The notes: generated from the sequence alone by a model not told the origin. DNA of 64,000 nucleotides from Hetaerina americana (GCA_022747635.1 JAKTNV010000005.1:82872809-82936808), one strand, 5' to 3'; shown: positions 37,184-48,830, numbered from the stretch's first letter. Translations and numbers: made by a program.

Positions 37184-38517
37184 TACTACCTTGATCAAAA
37201 AGTTCCCGGAATAACCACCGTGTGGCGCTCCCATCGTTCCGATTTGAGTTCTGTTTTTTTTGTTAAATTGGTACATCTGTTGTTGATATTCCCTTTAAAT
37301 CTTAGTGTCATAACTTGACATTTGCAAAAGTTACGGTCGGTTTTCGGTATGTCCATCAGTGCTTCCTGCGATTTTTCCATTACTTCCTCTCGGCTGCTAA
37401 AACGCGTTCCCCGTAATGGTTTTTTAACTCGATTGAACAGAAAGAAGTCACAGGGAGCCAAATCAGGTGAATTCGGTGGCTGTTGGATGGTATTTGTTGC
37501 ATTTTTCGTCAAAAAATTACGAATAATGATAGCACTGTGCGACGGTGCGTTATCATGGTGCAAAATCCACGAGTTTTCTGCCCACATTTCTGGTCTCTTT
37601 CGGCGAATTGCTTCACGCAAACGTCTCATAACGCCCAAATAATACTCTTTGTTTACTGTCTGGCCTTCTGGCAAAAATTCATGATGCACTACACCGTTGT
37701 AATCCACGAAAACCGTCAGCATTGCCTTCTTTTTTGACTGAAAACGACGCGGTTTTTTTGGTCTCGGCTCATTTGGTGAACGCCATTCACTTGCCTGATG
37801 TCTGGATTGCGTGTCGTACTCATAAACCCACGTCTCGTCTCCAGTAATGATCCTTTTGATGAATGTGGGATCGGATTCAGCCTCGCAAATCATGTCTTTT
37901 GCGACGTCAACACGGTCTCTTTTTTGCATGAAATTGAGGTCTTTTGGAACCAACTTTGCTGCTACACGACGGAAACCCAAATCATTAACCACAATGTCTT
38001 GGGCGGATCCATAGGCAATGTTCAAGTCCTCCGCTATTTCTCTGATGGTTAATTTGCGGTTATTGACCAACATTTCTTTTACTTTATCAATTTTTTCACC
38101 GACTTTCGATGTCGATGGTCTGCCACTGCGTTCATCATCTTCGATTGACTCACGACCACTTCTGAACCGCTCGTGCCACTGGTAAACGACCGTTTTTTTT
38201 AGAGAATCGTTGCCGAAACACTTTTCCAACATTTCCAACGTCCGTGCGCCACTAAATCCGTTTTTTACGCAAAATTTAATACAAGTTCGTTGTTGCAAAT
38301 TTAAATCCATTTCTGAAATTGTAAAAAATCGCCAACACACACAGAGATAGATGTACTCTTGGCTACGTAACTTTTGCAAATGTCAAGTTATGACACTAAG
38401 ATTTAAAGGGAATATCAACAACAGATGTACCAATTTAACAAAAAAAACAGAACTCAAATCGGAACGATGGGAGCGCCACACGGTGGTTATTCCGGGACCT
38501 TTTTGATCAAGGTAGTA
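37184..38517 (-). mobile_element. Complete mariner element with 152-bp inverted repeats
   Basis: A 1334-bp element flanked by TA on both sides (37182-37183 and 38518-38519). The terminal inverted repeats are 37184-37335 and 38366-38517, start TACTACCTTGATCAAAAAG, and differ at only one position by my reading (T against G near base 20). Between and partly over them lies an uninterrupted transposase gene on the minus strand. Mariner elements normally have repeats of about 25-40 bp, so these are unusually long. The near identity of the arms and the open frame indicate a recent insertion. Confidence 0.93.
37195..38310 (-). CDS. Mariner transposase (DD34D), apparently intact
   Basis: This would cut and paste the surrounding element at TA sites in the nucleus. 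From the preferred start at 38310 (MDLNLQQRTCIKF, the usual mariner beginning) the protein has 371 residues; a further in-frame ATG at 38379 lies in the terminal repeat. Features in order: the N-terminal helix-turn-helix pair (VVYQWHERFRSGRESI near residue 45); the linker motif LVPKDL, matching the mariner WVPHEL box; and catalytic aspartates in TGDETW (about 158), HHDNAPSH (about 253) and PDLAPCDFF (about 288), with 34 residues between the last two, as in mariner-family enzymes. The frame is unbroken. The last 47 or so residues are encoded by the left terminal repeat, longer than the usual C-terminus. All catalytic residues are present, so activity is possible but unproven. Confidence 0.93.
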   Translation of the reverse strand: MDLNLQQRTCIKFCVKNGFSGARTLEMLEKCFGNDSLKKTVVYQWHERFRSGRESIEDDERSGRPSTSKVGEKIDKVKEMLVNNRKLTIREIAEDLNIAYGSAQDIVVNDLGFRRVAAKLVPKDLNFMQKRDRVDVAKDMICEAESDPTFIKRIITGDETWVYEYDTQSRHQASEWRSPNEPRPKKPRRFQSKKKAMLTVFVDYNGVVHHEFLPEGQTVNKEYYLGVMRRLREAIRRKRPEMWAENSWILHHDNAPSHSAIIIRNFLTKNATNTIQQPPNSPDLAPCDFFLFNRVKKPLRGTRFSSREEVMEKSQEALMDIPKTDRNFCKCQVMTLRFKGNINNRCTNLTKKTELKSERWERHTVVIPGTF

Positions 38518-38521
38518 TATG

Positions 38522-38810
38522 GGTCGCGAAAGTCCAGGGGTATCGCGTGGGACTACCGGCGGAAGGGACCGGGTTCGATTCCCAGGCAAGGCACTCTGGG
38601 TACCTGCAGCTCCACCCAAGCTATGTGATTTCTGGGGTGCCATATCTTCCTGGGAAACCATAGCCGTCACAGGGAAGGGAACTGGTCCCCTATCCTGATA
38701 TGTAAATTCCACCTGCCGTCGGGCTTAATACTGGGTAAACTCTATAATCACCTACCAAACCAACCTTAGGGTTGATAACAGTACTCTATAAATAAACATA
38801 CATATATATA
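38522..38810 (+). mobile_element. tRNA-derived SINE, plus strand
   Basis: It starts GGTCGCGAAAGTCCAGGGGT (A box) and has the B box GGGTTCGATTCCC and then AAGGCACTCTGGG, as in the copies at 36.0 and 40.7 kb. The full body (CCTGCAGCTCCACCCAAGCT through CCTACCAAACCAACC) and a TA-rich tail follow. The head begins only four bases after the right end of the mariner. Divergence from the 40.7-kb copy is moderate, so this SINE looks much older than the mariner. Confidence 0.85.
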
Positions 38811-40308
38811 CTTTTATATATATATATATCATTTAAATTTTGAAAGGTGATAAATATTAATATTTCTAGAAAAGTACCCCCATATTCTATTTGATATACT
38901 TTAATTCATTCACCTATAAACAATATAAAATATGTGGAGCTTGCCGTACCGCGCTCATTTCAGTGTAGCGGATGAGAAGCGCTTTTTACCGTGAAGGAAA
39001 AAGTCCCCTTACTTCTCTCTGGGTAAATAATGCCCTTAGGTATCTTGCTATGTGTCAATGCTCAAAACCCATTTGGATGGAATCCTTAAACGCATTTGCG
39101 GATCTATACCGAGCGCGCTACGGTAGCGATGCTATTGACACGATCAACATTTCGTGAAGAAGAGTAATACTTCATCATCTCAGGCTGCCTCAGGAAATTG
39201 TTTGCACCCAGCCGACGACGGCGGGGACGCGCAACGATATAAATGACTTTAGGGCGTTGTCATCACAAGCAAACAATATGACTGTCCCACGCCAAGCGTT
39301 CCATCGCCCTCCCCATTCTATTCTTCGTCCCTCCGCCCCCCCACGAGACTCGCCTCGATTAATCCCATTAAATTTGGGAAATAATACGGCTAACACGAGT
39401 TGATCCTACCGGAAGCCCGCAAGCTCTTCGAATCGATATGTTTCCGCGTTACTCCGATGTGGGTTTGTAGGCCAACGGCGAACCTTCCTCATCTGAAAGC
39501 TTCCACAATAATCGAGAGAATGCAGAAAAGCCAATACTTGTATAGTTATTTGCGAAATATTAGCAAGCATTCACAAATATCTCTAAAAAGATATTCATTT
39601 TCTTTGAATTTCTTATCGCGAGTCCTAACTCTGTTAAATTGCAAATGGAATAAATTTTATATAAAGGGAACTGTGATAACCTATCAAATAAAAGCATAGA
39701 AATGGTAAAAATGTCGAAACTAACTTTTTTCAACTCTTTTCATATATAATATCAATGTAAGTTACGTGTTTGTTCCGATAAAATCAATTGCACACTGGAT
39801 CGAATAAATGTCACGCTCGATGTATCGATTTTTCGTTATGTCATCATTTTAAGGATAACGTTTACTACTATTATTTTATTTATCATGCATAAGCTTCATT
39901 AATTCAAAATAAGAGATATTGGGACATCATAATAGAATATTTCCATTAAAGTAAGCAAACGTAGAGACGTGTATATAAATAAATAGTTAAATCATATTTT
40001 GATGAAATCATATAACAAAATTTGTATTTTCGTTGCTTCATGTCATTATTTTCATGGGCGTGATGCTTATGCATAAGTTATCAAATTTAAAATTAATATT
40101 CCAGTGTAATAGCGTAAGCAAACATAGAGACATCATGAATAAAATTGTTAAATCTTATTTTGAGGGGTAGCAAAGTTTTTATTCTCTTTGAAATCCTGTT
40201 TTCATCATTTTTCACGTATGTGATGATTTTGCATAAGTTATCAATAAACAAATAATATTTTAAAATAATATAATATGTCAATAGCTAGTCTTATAAATGT
40301 GTATACAC
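38811..40308. other. Neto intron between SINE and mariner 3' end
   Basis: AT-rich with a small GC-richer patch at 39.2-39.5 kb. Two loosely similar stretches at about 39890-40020 and 40050-40150 (CATAGAGACATC-like words) hint at an old duplication. Nothing firm. Confidence 0.5.
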
Positions 40309-40526
40309 CAGGGCGATTCGAAAAGTAAGGTCCCCTATTTTTTTTTAATGAAAAATCAAATTTATTCTCTACTTTGCGTGCATCGTTGGAAAGGTTGAGC
40401 ATTTAGCTATTTTTTTACATAGGTGCCTTGGCGATCAATCACTTTTTGCATCCTTGTAACCAGCTTTTTAATACCAGCGTCGTACCTTTCTCCCGCCGCG
40501 ACACGAAGTCAATTGACGACTGCTCA

Positions 40527-40530
<4 letters not shown>
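40309..40530 (-). mobile_element. 3' end of a third mariner family
   Basis: The left end, CAGGGCGATTCGAAAAGTAA, is a mariner-type terminal repeat. On the minus strand, about 40499-40411 encodes a transposase C-terminus ([20 protein letters not shown], then DRQGTYVKK and a stop). Farther upstream the frame is broken, and at 40527 the coding sequence gives way to a TA microsatellite. The catalytic part and the other terminal repeat are missing. Confidence 0.75.
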
Positions 40531-40564
<34 letters not shown>

Positions 40565-40583
40565 TCGTATGTATGTATGTATG

Positions 40584-40660
<77 letters not shown>

Positions 40661-40670
40661 AGCAGTCGTC
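40515..40670. repeat. Inverted repeat with compound microsatellite core
   Basis: GACGACTGCTCAATAT (from 40515) reappears inverted ending at 40670. Between them lie (TA)n, (CA)n about 40543-40564, (GTAT)n about 40567-40590 and a second long (TA)n about 40597-40658. The left arm is the mariner C-terminal remnant, so the right arm is an inverted copy of its edge. Confidence 0.85.
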
Positions 40671-40720
40671 GTATTTATTTGTATATATACACAAATAAAT
40701 ATAATATATATATATTATAT

Positions 40721-41002
40721 AAAAAACCATAAACACAGCAATCAACCCGAAGGTCGGTTTAGTAGGTGATGGTAGAGATTACCCAGTAGTAAGCCCTATA
40801 CGGCGTGTGAAAATTCACACATCAGGGTAGGGGGGCCAATTCCTTTCCCTGTGCCGGTTATGGTTTCCCAGGAAGACCTGGTATCCGAAAAATCACATAG
40901 CTTGGGTGGAGCTGCAGGTGCCCAGAGTGCCTTGCCCGGGAATCGAACCCGGGACCCTTCAGTCGGCAATCCTGGACGCTCTACCCCTGGACTACCGTGA
41001 CC
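40721..41002 (-). mobile_element. tRNA-derived SINE, full-length copy, minus strand
   Basis: On the minus strand the head reads GGTCACGGTAGTCCAGGGGT (A box) and CCCGGGTTCGATTCCCGGGC (B box). The body begins CACCTGCAGCTCCACCCAAG and the 3' part is ACCGACCTTCGGGTTGATTG, ending in ATGGTTTTTTATATAA. Of the three copies here it has the best-preserved promoter boxes and the longest body. A TA-rich insertion site is typical of all three. Confidence 0.88.
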
Positions 41003-44000
41003 TGTATAGATTATATACGAATCCGTTTTATACTTAGTAGTTAGCTTATTTTAATTTTCTTTATTTTTTTTTATTTTTTAATATTTCTTTCTTTGATTCT
41101 CCATCTTAAATCATAAAATTCCTCAACATTGGAGTTAAATATAATTAATTCATGTCGTTTCTATCCGTTTTATCTATCGTGCACCACTGGGTATTTATAA
41201 CTAGGTGACCACATTATTTTATTTTACTATTTAAGAACTCTTCATGGGATGGAATCCTAACTATTACTCGTAATAACGGATTTATTCACAACGTGAATAA
41301 ATTAATGAGTAAATACACGAAGCATTGTTTTGCTAACACAGAGCTACTCCAGAAGTTCTCATTACTAGTGGTACATATGCATTTGACTCTGCCTGCAGGA
41401 AAAGTTTTATTCCAGTTCCCTCTTTATTTTGCTACTGGTAAATTTTTGTATCAGCATTTCATTCTCCAGGATATTTAGATAAAGAATGACGATGTAGGTA
41501 TTTTTGGCTTAATTAGGTTCCCTAGGAATACAGAAATTAAAAACCTGTCGTCAACAAATAAAAGTGTAAAAACACGCCCATACGGCATGTAACCCAAGCA
41601 TCCAATTTTAACTTCCATAAGTAAATAACAGAATATATGCTGGCACAGGAAAAGCATTATTCTCATTATATTTAACAAGGTATCAGGCATGTTTTGACCC
41701 AGGTTAAGTATAATCTTGTCATCTACCTGTAGAATTAACAGCAAAAAATATTGAATTATATAATAATTTCTTAGAGACGCTCAACCCTTTTCCGAGATTT
41801 GCAGTAATTGAGAACGCCAGACTTCCTCTTTTAAATTAATTTCATCTAAATACACCTGAATTGTTGTCAGATATGTGAAACAAACTTCCAACAAAGATAA
41901 GAATGTTCACAGGACTCCGTAGTACATAAGCTGCATCGAAGGTCGATCGATTTAAAACTGCTTAATTTTTTTTTGTTTTTCTTTTTTAATTAGTCTACCT
42001 TGGTGTAATATTTTTCACCAAATAGTTTATTAATGAACGGGATGATGTAAGGTAGATGGAACTTAGAACGATCTACCTTATTTATTTAAACGCTGAGGCG
42101 CCAAAGTGAACCTGTGGAAGGATTAATTTTAATGAAGAAAGAGTAAATGATATATGTTTAACGAAGTATTTTTTAAAGCTAACTTCGTCAACAGTTATAT
42201 AAGCAAAGAAATCTAAATTGGATAACCAGTTTTTTAGTCTAATCTCCTGTTGAAACTCGATCACATTCTTACTTACCACGTTTTCCATCCAAGAACACGC
42301 ATTTATTGTGAGGAATAACAAATTGAACCAAAACAAGATCCCCTTTCGGAACTTTTATCATCTGAATTGTCGCTTAGCTCTCATCAGATCGCGTTTTGTC
42401 AGCACGAAGCGCTTGAAAACATTCGGATAACTTCACCACCTCCTCCACAAGGCAAGAGAGGGACTGCTTTAAATTTTCCCATTCCGATCTCGCCGGGTTC
42501 TCGGGGGAAAGATCGATCCCTCATTAAATATTTGATCGACCACGCGGTGCTCGGCTCGCCTCGATCTCCCATCCCATCTTAACGCCCGCTCCTCGCCGGC
42601 CGGTCCGGCGATCGGCGGCGGTCCCGCGCTCTTCAATAATTCCTCCCCTTCCGCCGGGGCATTCTTCCCGTCTGATGGACGGCGGCGGCCTCCGAGAGAG
42701 AGGAGGTGCCTCGCCAGTCACGCTCCCTCTTCCATCCCCTCCACCCTCGTTCGCGGTCGGTCGCCTTCCGAGGGCAGCATTGGCAGCCGCATTAAATTCC
42801 CACCTTTATCCCGTCCCACCCCCCTTTCCACCCCCCTCCCCCCCGCATTCCCCCTGCGAAGTTCTCGCTTCCAAAAGCCTTCCCTTATGCACTAATCTGT
42901 TTTAGGGTGGAAGTTTACGAAGCACTAAACGAAATGCCCCGTGGCTGCCCTTTTGTGTGACTTTGTCTGCCAGTCACTCTTCCCTCCCTACGTGAGCGTG
43001 AACACCAAGCAGTCAGCACCCATCGATTTCAGCGAGTTGCTTTTGCTCAACTTTCGTAGAACCCGCGAGAGCATCGGTACTGTGATGCGGAGTGGCCTTT
43101 TTTGTGTTGTCAACGGTCGACGTTCTTGTACCGTGTTTCTTTAAAAGTTAATAAAATATAAAATTCATGATTTTTTTTCATCTATATATTGGTCATCTTT
43201 TTTTAAATTTTACGGTAATCAGTGTTTCTGGTTAAAAAAATCTCTTGCCCTATAAACCTTTTTTTGAATTCATTTCTATAAAATTAACCTAAGAAACTAA
43301 TAGTAATATCGTACAATTTTAATGCAAATGGGCGATAAAACACAGCAACCGCGATATTAATGGGATTGATAATTTCATTATTATCTATGCTGGCGATTTC
43401 ATTCTCTTGGATCAATCAATTATATTTGTCGCAGAAAAATTAGGATCGTGTAGAACGTAATGAAATTTTCAATTCTAACTGGGAAAATATTTTACGGTTT
43501 TTTTTAATAATTAGGAATATGTTCAGCTAAAATAGATAAAATAGAAAGTTTTATGTGTGATTATGTAGCTTTAATTATAGTCCAAAAATATTCTATGTTT
43601 CTCTAGTTTCTCTTAATGTAATTGTATTTGTCATGACGAAGGACTCTCTTGCTAACCTCTCATCCCTCATTGCTTCATTTGAAAAAATTTCAATTCAAAA
43701 TTCTGTTAAAATTTGATGTTTTAAATACACGTTTCGGTAGTATTTTACGAGCTTTCCGAGACCTCAGCCGTGTATAGGAACACCTGCGTTTTGAAAGTTC
43801 AAAATGGGAATGAAATTTTATTTTAAAATATTACCAAATATTTTCATCCTACTCAACTACCTTGAGGTGATTCCCAGTGCCATTCATCAGTTAATACTCA
43901 TTTCAAAACTGTGAATCTCAATAATTGAATTTCCAGATATATTAATTGCAACAAGCAATAGTGCATCTACAAGGCAGAAGGACAGTATTTTATGGTAATG

Positions 44001-45521
44001 AGTACGAAATCTGAAATACATTAGATTTCTTGTATTTTTTTGTTGTTAACTTGCGTTCGAAAGTCAATTTTATCTTCTTCATGAGTCAATCTTCTTTGAG
44101 TATTAATCAGATAGATATTGAATAAAATTATTTGTATTTAGCATTTTTTTCGATTCAATTTAGAACACAGTTGTTAATTTAAAAATTCCCAATCGGAATC
44201 CATGAAATAGCATAAAAGTAATCAAAAGTGAATCTTTTCGCGAGATATTTTATTTTCAATCCTAAAGAAAGAAGTTAATAGGATTGATTGTACTGATTGC
44301 AAAGGATTTACATGATAATAATCCAAGTGAAATAAGTAAACGTCATTGTTTGGGCCTAGGATTTATAAGAGGATTTATTTATTTTATTGTAAGAGCATCT
44401 TGAACGTCGATAAAATGAAATGATTTACCTCCCGAAACGCAGCCATTGAAAGACCCCAACAAAAATTATTTTTCAAAGATTTTAAATTTTATTATTTCTA
44501 ATGTTATACGAATACAAATATAAATAGTTTTTGTATTCAATTCATGATTTTGCCGGTGTCTAACCATTTGTCTTTCTAAAACCTTCCAGTCTGTCCATTT
44601 AATATTATATCTTGGTTCAATTTCATTCACCTAGAACACTTGAACATTACCTTTTATGCAGTATCTTAATTTATTCTTACCTGTCATGGCCTTTGCCATT
44701 TTTAAACTATATGCCTATCCTTTCATTATAAATGATTTTTATTTCTCGACAGTTCTTGACACACACGTAGGTCGTTAATTTGCGAGCTGGTAGGATGATG
44801 AGCTATTAGTTGGAAATAAAAAAACCGGAATGAATGATTCTCGCCATGTTCTTCCATTTCGTTCACTTCTTAAAATGGCCACATAGTTGCGTTCGAAAGT
44901 CGACTCGGTCATACGCGAGTGTATGTTAACTAAAAAGTTAAAAAAAACTTTTGTTTTTCTAATCTTCTATTTTATTTACGAAAATAATATTTATTTTGGG
45001 TGAATTAATTATATATATTTTAGGGTTCCAAGGAATTATTATTGCAAGGATTGCAAATAATTTTCGCTTATATTCATTCTCTAAATCACGTTGTCGAATC
45101 CAAGAAAGTATTATAACTAAAATTAAATTCGTTCAAAGATCTTTTTCTTTCTGCATCATAGGGAAATGAAAGGCAAGAGAGTGTGAAATTATTTCCCGTC
45201 TCAAGAGCGTAACGTTTGAGTCAAACGTAAAGGAAGCCATACGAAAGCCAAGGATAATGCTCAGTGAAGTGCGTAATGAGTTTTTAAGTACGGAGTCATT
45301 CTTTTCGGTCATATCTAAAACATGGCATATCACTGGTGCTGATCTTGAAATTTTATAGCGGGTGTAAAATTATATGGGTTGTAAGATCGTAAACCACTTG
45401 GAAAAATCAGTTTTTTTTTCTCAAAAATAAAAACCAGCATCAACTTCATTAATTGGACTTTAAGAATTGATTGAGGGTCTTAAATGCGTATTCTTAAACA
45501 TTAATTCAAAAAAATTTGTTT
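41003..45521. other. Neto intron with GC-rich island at 42.4-42.9 kb
   Basis: The island is C-rich (CCACCCCCCTTTCCACCCCC) with CpGs and simple-sequence peptides on both strands. The rest is AT-rich. No gene or element supported. Confidence 0.5.
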
Positions 45522-45776
45522 AAGATGTTAAGATTGGAAGCTACCAACATATCAATGTAAAGCACGAAGAAAAAATCAAAGACTTGGCGTTTTTACAGGA
45601 GAGAATTAATTATTGTCAACCAGTTTAGCTACACTGCAGCATCAATTACATGGTGATGCAACAGTATAGTGATACTAGTCGATAGCAATGAATTCTTTCC
45701 TGTAAAAATGCCAAGCCTTTGATTCTTTTTTCGTGCTTTACATTGATATGTTGGTAGCTTCCAATCTTAACATCTT
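45522..45776. repeat. 255-bp imperfect hairpin (MITE-like or hairpin RNA)
   Basis: The left arm starts AAGATGTTAAGATTGGAAGC and the right arm ends with its inverse. The outer 85 or so bases of each arm match at about 95 percent; the inner part down to a loop near 45650 (AATTACATGG) still matches at roughly 70 percent. There is almost no unpaired spacer. I see no target duplication and no coding potential. A MITE is the default reading. Confidence 0.85.
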
Positions 45777-47294
45777 CGCAAATGGATATCCACAAAGTAT
45801 TGGCTTCAACCATCGCTCAATACATTTCAATGGTTTTAACGCCTCATTAGCTAGGTATTTCAACCAAATGTATTCGAGGTATACTATTCTATGGTTGTCA
45901 TTGTAAACTTTATTAACGTTTTATCTCAGTTTGTTAAAACTTTACGTGATGACCTAGAGTAGAGTGTCATTTGCACAAGCTACTTTCCATCAGAGAACTC
46001 ATTTCAGATTGTATCGATTGACTCCGAGTTCCACCACCTCCTGACGACTAATCCGCCCGTCTTCAGGATTCCATGCAGCATCCTCACCTTTTCTTTCTCA
46101 CCTGACCCTGGCTCCTTCCCCCTCGTCCTCCCCCTCACTCACTGCCGACACCAAGTTCCTTCCCTGCGACTCAAGATAGAAAGTGGAAAAGGAGACCGTT
46201 GGGATTTACGAGGGGCCTTCATAGGAGTGGGAGGCGAAAATGGGAAAATAGGGAAGTCGGGGGGGGTTGTAAGGGGCGGTGGAAGGGATGTGAGGAGGGC
46301 CCTGGAATGGGATAGGGCGGGTACCCTCACGCCCGGAATGCCGATCGACGGGAACGAGAATGTTTAATGACTTCTGTCCTTTCCGAATTCTCCGCCACTT
46401 GCCCAATTATATCAATCGCACCGGGATTATAATTGTTTCCTTAAGGAAAACGTTTCTGACTTACGTACGTCCACCCATGCGGCGTCCGGTGAGCTGTGGG
46501 AATAGATGAGAAGCTACGTGTACATGTAAGGAGATGAAAAAGCTAATTTAAATTTCCATTTTCTTCAATCACTTATCGAAGGCTCGTGCATAAGTCATTG
46601 AATTGAAAAAATGAACAAAGATCCTTAAAAGTGCACAAAAGACTAATTAAAAAAAACTTGGAAGGTAATTGTTTAAGGCTTTCTGACCTTGAATCGTATA
46701 TTTTGTGACTAATGGGAAATCATTAAGGCTATAGAAAGCGATTTTTTACCTTGACACAGAAATGATAATTAAAATTTAGATGTACTTTGAAATTAGCTTT
46801 CCTAGACTTCGATTTAGAGAATCAAGATAATTGAAAGATGGAGAATAAACGTGGGATGTCCATTCCAATTCCTTTGTCGTTAGTAGTTATGTTTTAAGTT
46901 TTTCATACTTCATCCCTATATTTCCATACTTTTCCCTCCGCTGATAATAACTTAATGCTTACAAATCTTTCGATGTCCTAAAAGCACGTGCAAGCTCTTA
47001 AAATACTTATTTTTGTGGTAGCTTCTCATGAAAATAAAATTTGGTTTCAAAGTGAACGTCAATATTTCATTCTATATTTAACCATTTAAAATTGAAAAAT
47101 ACAGTGAATCAGTTTTTTTTAATTTTTAGATTTTCAAAAAATCCAGAACAAGCAAATTAATGGATTTGGATTGTTTTATCTATCTTTTTACCGTCAATAC
47201 AACTAAATATTTTTACTGCAAGATAATTAATTAAACTAATAGTGTTGCTGACCGTCGTATACAGCATTATCCCAAAAATTGTTCATCCTGTTAT
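45777..47294. other. Neto intron with GC-rich island at 46.0-46.4 kb
   Basis: The island changes from C/T-rich to G-rich along the plus strand. No gene supported. Confidence 0.5.
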
Positions 47295-47355
47295 ATTCAC
47301 GAGTTTCATCCTTACCGCATATACTGATTCACGAGTTTCATCCTTACCGCATATC
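47295..47355. repeat. Two-copy 32-bp tandem repeat
   Basis: ATTCACGAGTTTCATCCTTA plus CCGCATAT occurs at 47295 and again at 47327, a period of 32 with no mismatch in the shared part. A simple local duplication. Confidence 0.9.
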
Positions 47356-47879
47356 ATAGAGTCTAATGGTTAAGAAATCCATAGGTTTACACTATAGATG
47401 GAGAAATAATTAAGTCTGAACTATCTCTTTAGCAGATATGACCCTTGTCGATTGTGAATTTTTGTGGGCCTTAAGTTAGATTACTCTGGATATATTGAAA
47501 AATTAAGAATAGATAGCTCTAAGAGTGTAATTAGTGGGGAAAAATAATGAAAATAAGGGGGAAAATAATGTAGACAAAATAAACTGATTTAAGGAAGTAA
47601 ATGAGAGAAATATCATCATACAAAATAAAGAAGATAGAAAATTATTTGTGAGATAAAGTTGTTGTTATTAGGAGAGACGCATATTGCATAATTAATATTT
47701 CAGCTATTCAGATAAAAGGAGGAGATAATTGTTCTCCTTTTATTCTTAATCACCTTAAATTTATGTACATGAATTTATACGATGTATGGGTTGATCAATG
47801 AAGAATGACCATAAGCACATTTTCAACGGCATGCGCTCGTCCTCAACATTTTTCTTCTCAAAACATTACCTGTAAAATG

Positions 47880-48830
47880 CAATGTAATTGACCAAACTAC
47901 GTTCCCAGTTTTATGAAATATGCTGGAAGCCATTCTTAGCATAGACCTTCGAAACCCCTCAGTAGTCGTCATCATTGCTTCTACTAATGAAAAACGCTTT
48001 TCGCGCAGTTTTTTTATTCACGCTGTAGAACGGGAAATAATCGCAATGAGCTATGCCTACGCCTGGCCTATATAGAGCATGAAAAACACAATCCACATTG
48101 ATTTTTCGCGTGATATCCTGCAACCATATTTGCAATGTGTGGCCGTGCATTTCCGTGGTTCAGCATCTAGCCTGTTGCTTTGAAATGTGGCCTTTGGCGA
48201 TTGATGTGGTATTGGAGGATTTTTGATTCACCCATAGAGTATTTTCCATTTACAATCTGTGATTGTACGACATGTAGATAAATCGTACTCTGAATATCGA
48301 AAAATGATACGACCATAGCTTACCCAGCAGAGGGCATCACCATAGTTCGGTCTTGGTGGTTTCGAATATTTCCACACAGAGCTTTTATGTGTGCTCTCAG
48401 GATCAGAATGATGTAGAAAAGTTTCATCTGCAGTAATAATCTTCGAGGAAAATCTTCATCTTCATGTGACATAAACTTCCACTGCGAGAGCAAAGTTGCA
48501 CGAGAATGCGCCGAAGTTCGGGGATGAGTAGTCTGATAAACCACCGCACATAAGCATCTCTTATGCGAAAATTTTTGCTAACAACATATGGTTGGCAATT
48601 AATTTTAAATATTTCAGAAAGTACTTTTCATGTTATATGATACTCTTCTCTCGCATTGGCAGTACCGATGTTGATTTTAACTTCTGAATGTATAGTGGTT
48701 ACAGCTCTTGGTCTACTTTCCTTTGAATTAGTTGTATCCTCTGATAAACCTGTTAAACCATCTTCTAGTAAAAGAGCAAAGTCTCATAAGCCTCCTGTAA
48801 CATTCTACAATCATAATTAATGTTTCTTCT
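47880..48830 (-). pseudogene. Heavily decayed mariner-like transposase
   Basis: Minus-strand translation with many frameshifts gives, in order: RRWFNRFIRGYN near 48.75 kb (end of the DNA-binding region); a GDETF-like block followed by HHSDPESTHKSSVWKY near 48.4 kb (first catalytic aspartate region); ARPHIANMVAG near 48.13 kb (second, with the aspartate not clearly kept); and a degraded PDxxxxDYF-like block then KRFSLVEAMM near 48.0 kb. The block order and spacing are those of a mariner/Tc1 transposase. No end repeats were identified, so the limits are approximate. Confidence 0.6.

Noticed and set aside
37322..38052. Plus-strand open frames over the mariner
   Set aside because: Antisense shadows of the transposase gene.
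40524..40745. Open frames of alternating Tyr-Ile across the microsatellite
   Set aside because: Pure translation of the TA repeat; the same applies at 24.2 kb.
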